From positions 82,265 to 116,921 of the forward strand of contig JAUNSK010000001.1 in assembly GCA_030539275.1 (NCBI GenBank): a stretch of DNA of 34,657 bases, read 5' to 3'. Both the position numbers and the translations under genes were made by a program. The notes under the pieces were generated by a model. The model did no database searches. It saw only the letters and a list, made by a program, of their open reading frames with translations, and had not been told where the DNA came from. Shown here in pieces: positions 31,125 through 34,657 of this stretch; within the stretch, counting starts at the first letter, position 1; each line of letters opens with the position of its first letter. The stretch is from Oscillospiraceae bacterium (GTDB lineage Bacteria > Bacillota > Clostridia > Oscillospirales > Ruminococcaceae).

Positions 31125-32822
31125 ATGAACAATAAAGTTAATAAAGTCGTGATAGCTGCATTGAGTATTTCGTTATTACTGACCTCCTGTGATATGGATT
31201 CATTTTTTAATGGTGATAAAGAAACTGATTCATCATGCAGTAATAAGATAACAACAGCAACACTTCAGCCTGATGTGAACGAGCTGGTTTCTGACGGAAA
31301 CTATAAAATGATGAGTGTTGATGAAACAGCTGATTTTGCTGTCAGATTGTCTGAGGCTGATATAAGCTCCGGAAATATTCCTCAGCTGTGCAGTGAGAAC
31401 GACGGTGAAATATGTTCACTGACCGATGACGGAACAGGTGCGGATGAAGTAGCACATGACGGTATTTTCACATGCAGTGCCAGTGTTAGATCTGATGACG
31501 GCGTTCCTCAGTCCTACTATGTCAGCACCGGTAATCATAAGACTAATGAGATAAAAATGACATACTTTGATGAGCTCACACCAGAAGATTGTAAGCAGCT
31601 TGAAAAAGTCGAAAAGCAGTTTGATAAAGCTGAAGAAGCTTACACAAAGAATGGTTATACAACCAACAAAGCGGCAGCTGTCCTGGCAGCAGAAGAAACA
31701 GCAGAAAAACTGTATGAAAGCGGAGAAGCCGTTGAATACAGGAGCGATCCGGAATCAGGTTCGGTTTATGTAAAACTCAGCAGCGGTATAGCGTATATTT
31801 ATGAAACGACTCAAGAAGGATATGATGGATCTTCAGGCAGTGATGACACAACAGCTGATCATTCAGTCAGCGTTTTGACAGCTGTGCCGATTGCAGTAAA
31901 CTTTAATGATGGTTCCAGCACTTTTCGTATCTGGGTTAATGAAGGAGCTCAGGAAATAGTTGATACTTTTGATAGTATTTCATTTGCAGGCACTTATTGT
32001 AGCGGTAATGTTACACGAGCTTTGCTGTGCAATCTGACACAAAATCAGATATTGCTTTGGTCTGGTCATGGAGGATATAGTGAAAGTGCTCCATTACGTG
32101 TGCAGCTTGGAGAGATTTTTTCCGTAAGTGAAGTAGAAAACAGCAGTGATTATATCAATGAAAGAATAACAGTCACACGAAATGGAAAACTCTGTTTCAC
32201 TTCAAAATTTGTTGATGAATACTGCGGGGACTTAACAAATACGCTGATATATCTGGGTTGCTGTCACACCGGAGAAGTACCGGATATGGCTAACAGTTTT
32301 CTTGATAAAGGAGCTGCTCTGTATATAGGCAACAGTGGTGTAATAGAAAGTTCTTACAATGCATCCATGATTAAATATTTTGCTCAGGGATTAACAAAAA
32401 GGAACATGTCATATAATGATCCTTCAGGTTACAAAAGTGCAAATGATGCCCTGGAATATGCGTTTGATATAAACGAAAAAAAAGACGTATATCCTATAAT
32501 ATTCGGTAATGGTGCTTATAATTTAAAGGGTGTTATAAGAACAGCTGACAACGCTGCGCCAGGTACACAACAGGCAGGCGGCAGCCTTAAAATCAGCTCT
32601 TCATATTTTTCTATGGATACCGCAACAACAAATAATCTTACAATTTCTGACCTTCCTCAGGGATATGAGCTGAGCGACTTTGTGTGGAGCAGCGAAAATC
32701 CGTCAGTTGCGACTGTGGATACAAATGGTGTTGTAACAGCAGTCAGATCAGGAAGCACTATAATCAGAGTTGAATCAGGTGACTCAAAGTACAGTCAGTT
32801 CTGTGCGGTTACCGTGCATTGA
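31125..32822 (+). CDS. Lipoprotein with caspase-like (clan CD) peptidase-type domain and C-terminal Big_2 domain
   Basis: A protein of 565 residues. The signal sequence has lipobox LLTSC (Cys 22). Residues ~45-235 form an N-terminal region that starts with a beta domain carrying an LTDDGTGADE...DGIFTC motif (like choice-of-anchor X domains) and continues into a helical, Lys/Glu-rich part. Residues ~250-470 look like a caspase/CHAT-type fold: ILLWSGHGG with H315 and, after ~60 residues, LIYLGCCHTGE with C379/C380, the order and setting of the His-Cys dyad in clan CD peptidases. Residues ~487-565 are an Ig-like Big_2 domain (SSENPSVATVDTNGVVTAV). The protein should be anchored outside the membrane. 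Proteolysis is inferred from the motifs; substrate unknown. A paralogue of its N-terminal region follows. Confidence 0.75.
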   Translation: MNNKVNKVVIAALSISLLLTSCDMDSFFNGDKETDSSCSNKITTATLQPDVNELVSDGNYKMMSVDETADFAVRLSEADISSGNIPQLCSENDGEICSLTDDGTGADEVAHDGIFTCSASVRSDDGVPQSYYVSTGNHKTNEIKMTYFDELTPEDCKQLEKVEKQFDKAEEAYTKNGYTTNKAAAVLAAEETAEKLYESGEAVEYRSDPESGSVYVKLSSGIAYIYETTQEGYDGSSGSDDTTADHSVSVLTAVPIAVNFNDGSSTFRIWVNEGAQEIVDTFDSISFAGTYCSGNVTRALLCNLTQNQILLWSGHGGYSESAPLRVQLGEIFSVSEVENSSDYINERITVTRNGKLCFTSKFVDEYCGDLTNTLIYLGCCHTGEVPDMANSFLDKGAALYIGNSGVIESSYNASMIKYFAQGLTKRNMSYNDPSGYKSANDALEYAFDINEKKDVYPIIFGNGAYNLKGVIRTADNAAPGTQQAGGSLKISSSYFSMDTATTNNLTISDLPQGYELSDFVWSSENPSVATVDTNGVVTAVRSGSTIIRVESGDSKYSQFCAVTVH

Positions 32823-32911
32823 TTTTTTACATATAAAATGAAAACATACTGTAAGATGTACCAAGTCTTTCTTATGTAAAAACATATAATAACAGAATAG
32901 GAATGATCATT

Positions 32912-33616
32912 ATGAAAAAAAATTTTATAAAGAATGCTTTACTTATGGCACTGGGTGTTACACTCCCGTTTACTTCATGCAACATGAACTCTTTATCAGA
33001 ATCTGATAAAAACAGCTCATCATACAATAATAAAATAACAACTGCTACACTTCAGCCGGATGTAAACGAGCTGGTTTGTAATGTGCACTATTTTATGATC
33101 GGCGAAAGATCAGAAACAGTCTTTGCAGTCAGGTTATCAGGTGATGATATCAGCAAAGGCATCATTCCTGAACTGTACAACTCTGACGGGACAAAAATAT
33201 GTTCTCTGACTGACGACGGTACCGGTGCGGATGAGGTTGAAAATGACGGAATATATACCTGCAGTGCCGATGTCGCAAGCGAAGACGGGAAACCACAGTC
33301 ATACTATGTTATGATAGGAGACACGAAGACAAATCAAATTGAAATGACTTATTTTGATGAGATAACGTCTGAAGACTGTGAGCATCTTGAAGAAGTTCAG
33401 AAAATGTTCAGTGAAGCAGTAAAGGATTATACAAAAGACGGTTATACTACTGACAAAAAGTCAGCAGTAGAGGCTGCAGAGAAAATAGCAAAACAACTGT
33501 ATGAGAGCGGAGATGCAATTGAATATAAATGCGATCCTGACGCAGGCTCTGTTTATGTTAAACTTAACAGCGGATTATCATATATTTATAGTACTCTTGA
33601 AGAAGGATATGATTAG
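32912..33616 (+). CDS. Lipoprotein homologous to the N-terminal region of the upstream caspase-like lipoprotein
   Basis: A protein of 234 residues with a lipobox-like FTSC (Cys 23). After the signal it is collinear with residues ~38-234 of the upstream protein: shared NKITTATLQPDVNELV, LTDDGTGADEVE, DGIYTCSA, KTNQIEMTYFDE and YVKLNSGLSYIY. It stops exactly where the other protein enters its linker (EEGYD then stop), so it lacks the His/Cys domain and Big_2. It could be a free-standing pro-domain, inhibitor or ligand-binding partner, or a truncated duplicate. The ATG at 32912 (MKKNF) is preferred over 32903 because AGGA lies 9 nt ahead. A TATAAT at 32885-32890 lacks a good -35, so it may be cotranscribed. 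Confidence 0.8.
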   Translation: MKKNFIKNALLMALGVTLPFTSCNMNSLSESDKNSSSYNNKITTATLQPDVNELVCNVHYFMIGERSETVFAVRLSGDDISKGIIPELYNSDGTKICSLTDDGTGADEVENDGIYTCSADVASEDGKPQSYYVMIGDTKTNQIEMTYFDEITSEDCEHLEEVQKMFSEAVKDYTKDGYTTDKKSAVEAAEKIAKQLYESGDAIEYKCDPDAGSVYVKLNSGLSYIYSTLEEGYD

Positions 33617-33691
33617 ACTCTGAACATTTTATGTTCTGCAGTAGGGATCTTACGAAAAACGAACAAATGCGCCTGATTTAATAATTATAAA

Positions 33692-33735
33692 ATACAACAG
33701 CCGGTCTGAATCCAGTTTCAGACCGGCTGTTGTAT
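33692..33735 (+). terminator. Strong hairpin terminator after the lipoprotein pair
   Basis: A 19-bp perfect stem (ATACAACAGCCGGTCTGAA / its complement) with a 6-nt loop. The T-run is short (TGTATTG), but the stem is very stable. It separates the lipoprotein pair from the sigma-factor gene. Confidence 0.75.
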
Positions 33736-33771
33736 TGATGAAATCTTTTTGCTTATGATGCATGATACTTA

Positions 33772-33800
33772 TTGAATAATTGATCTGAAAAATGTATAAT
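33772..33800 (+). promoter_or_regulatory. Promoter of the ECF sigma gene
   Basis: TTGAAT (33772-33777), 17-nt spacer, TATAAT (33795-33800): a housekeeping-type promoter, so basal transcription does not require the ECF factor itself. Confidence 0.7.
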
Positions 33801-33894
33801 TAAAAATATTTTATATTTTTTGTCCTTTTTATTATTGCTGGACCGAATATATTATCAGAAAGCATTAAACAAGCAGATAAAAGGCGGTGACAAG

Positions 33895-34473
33895 ATGAAT
33901 GATATTCAATGGATTGGTCTTCTGAAAACAAATCCGGAAAGTGCATATAGTGAAGCTATTGAAATATATGGTGATTATGTATATGCAATAGTGCTCAATA
34001 AACTAAAAAACAATTCATCACGCGAAGACATTGAGGACTGCGTAAGTGATATTTTTGTAGAGTTATTCAGAAGTGCTGACAGATTTGATGCGTCTGCAGG
34101 ATCTCTGAAAACATTCATTGCAACTATTGCAAAGAGAAGAGCAGTTGATGAATACAGAAGACTTATACGAAATAACATCAAGTCAGTTAATATTGATGAT
34201 GATGACACATTTGAAACGCTTTGTACCACAGAAACACCATTAAATCATGCTGAACGCAGGGATGAAAAGAATTTTATATGGCATAAGATACGTGGTCTTG
34301 GTGAACCAGACAGTATAATTCTTATTCAGCAGTATTTTTATGACAAGACAATAAAAGAGATTGCTTCAATGCTTTCTATGACAGCGGCAGCAGTTCAGAA
34401 AAGAAGCATACGTGCCAGGGAATGCCTTAAAGCTGAGCTCACAAAAGAAGGTATTACATATCAGAAAGGGTGA
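33895..34473 (+). CDS. ECF-type RNA polymerase sigma factor
   Basis: A 192-residue sigma-70 family protein of ECF architecture. Region 2 (about 20-95) has REDIEDCVSDIFVELFRSAD and the -10-binding LKTFIATIAKRRAVDEYRR. A short linker follows, and region 4 (about 130-185) has a helix-turn-helix, YDKTIKEIASMLSMTAAAVQ. The open frame begins 25 codons earlier (33820), just past the predicted transcription start; the ATG at 33895 has an AAGGCGGTG ribosome binding site. Its stop is 5 nt from the following gene, the usual arrangement for a sigma/anti-sigma pair. The target genes are unknown. Confidence 0.92.
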   Translation: MNDIQWIGLLKTNPESAYSEAIEIYGDYVYAIVLNKLKNNSSREDIEDCVSDIFVELFRSADRFDASAGSLKTFIATIAKRRAVDEYRRLIRNNIKSVNIDDDDTFETLCTTETPLNHAERRDEKNFIWHKIRGLGEPDSIILIQQYFYDKTIKEIASMLSMTAAAVQKRSIRARECLKAELTKEGITYQKG

Positions 34474-34478
34474 GAAAA

Positions 34479-34657
34479 ATGACAGACAGAGAAAGAGAGC
34501 TTTTATGTGATATGGATGACAGAGCTGTAGAAGAAATTTCCCAGTTCAGCGGCGGCCTTGATGATGCAGCTAAGGCAAGGATACTGGAAAAGTGTAAAAC
34601 AAAGATGAAGAAAGACAACAACAACAATGTGGTTAATGAAAATACAGATGAAAATCA
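34479..34657 (+). CDS. Gene following ECF sigma, probable anti-sigma factor (partial, cut by window end)
   Basis: ATG at 34479, 5 nt after the sigma stop, open to the window edge (59 complete codons). The visible part is hydrophilic and acidic/lysine-rich (MTDRERELLCDMDDRAVEEI, later an Asn-rich DNNNN stretch), like the cytoplasmic N-terminus of a membrane anti-sigma factor. No zinc-anti-sigma HxxxCxxC motif is seen so far. The call rests on position only. Confidence 0.6.
   Translation, partial: MTDRERELLCDMDDRAVEEISQFSGGLDDAAKARILEKCKTKMKKDNNNNVVNENTDEN

Overview
The window looks like a chromosome segment of an anaerobic, low-GC gut Firmicute close to Ruminococcus. This is inferred from dockerin-type repeats on exported proteins, A/T-rich intergenic DNA with many near-consensus sigma-A promoters, a bacterial microcompartment (BMC) locus and an anaerobic CO dehydrogenase homologue. 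No rRNA, tRNA, CRISPR array or intact insertion sequence was found.

Layout. 1-4388: the 3' part of a BMC operon on the + strand, with three hexameric shell proteins, the phosphotransacylase PduL, a pentameric vertex protein, a cytoplasmic solute-binding-protein-like gene and an iron-type alcohol dehydrogenase, closed by a strong bidirectional hairpin. 4419-5976: a small membrane protein and a LysR regulator on the - strand. 6149-9527: the divergent, probably LysR-controlled redox operon, with an acetyltransferase, an ABM-type monooxygenase, a carboxymuconolactone decarboxylase-cupin fusion, an iron-sulfur-type flavodoxin and an exported flavodoxin/cyclophilin-like lipoprotein. 9681-11524: an AlkD-like DNA glycosylase, decayed fragments and an orphan SUKH protein. 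11659-16927 (- strand): a NitT/TauT-type ABC transporter in one operon with a CooS-like CO dehydrogenase and two small membrane proteins. 17734-22232 (- strand): a Bce-type ABC transporter with its two-component system. 22529-23917: DUF2325, DUF3793 and flavodoxin genes, two of them preceded by matching GTTAG-N6-CTAAC palindromes that suggest metal-dependent repression. 24168-27935: a secreted SH3-like protein, a DUF2798 membrane protein behind a possible attenuator, and a polar amino-acid ABC transporter. 28071-30832 (- strand): a dockerin-bearing M4 metalloprotease and a family-6 uracil/hypoxanthine-DNA glycosylase. 31125-34657: a lipoprotein with a caspase-like His/Cys pair, a paralogue carrying only its N-terminal half, and an ECF sigma factor followed by a truncated partner.

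The most unusual parts are the following. (1) The CooS homologue has a histidine-rich N-terminal tail, and an Asp where one C-cluster cysteine is expected, inside an ABC-transporter operon. (2) The putative clan-CD protease lipoprotein sits beside a free-standing copy of its N-terminal domain. (3) A signal-less periplasmic-binding-protein homologue is embedded in a BMC operon. (4) The twin palindromic operators flank a small gene of the DUF2325/DUF3793/flavodoxin group. All functional calls come from reading the sequence; no database search was possible.
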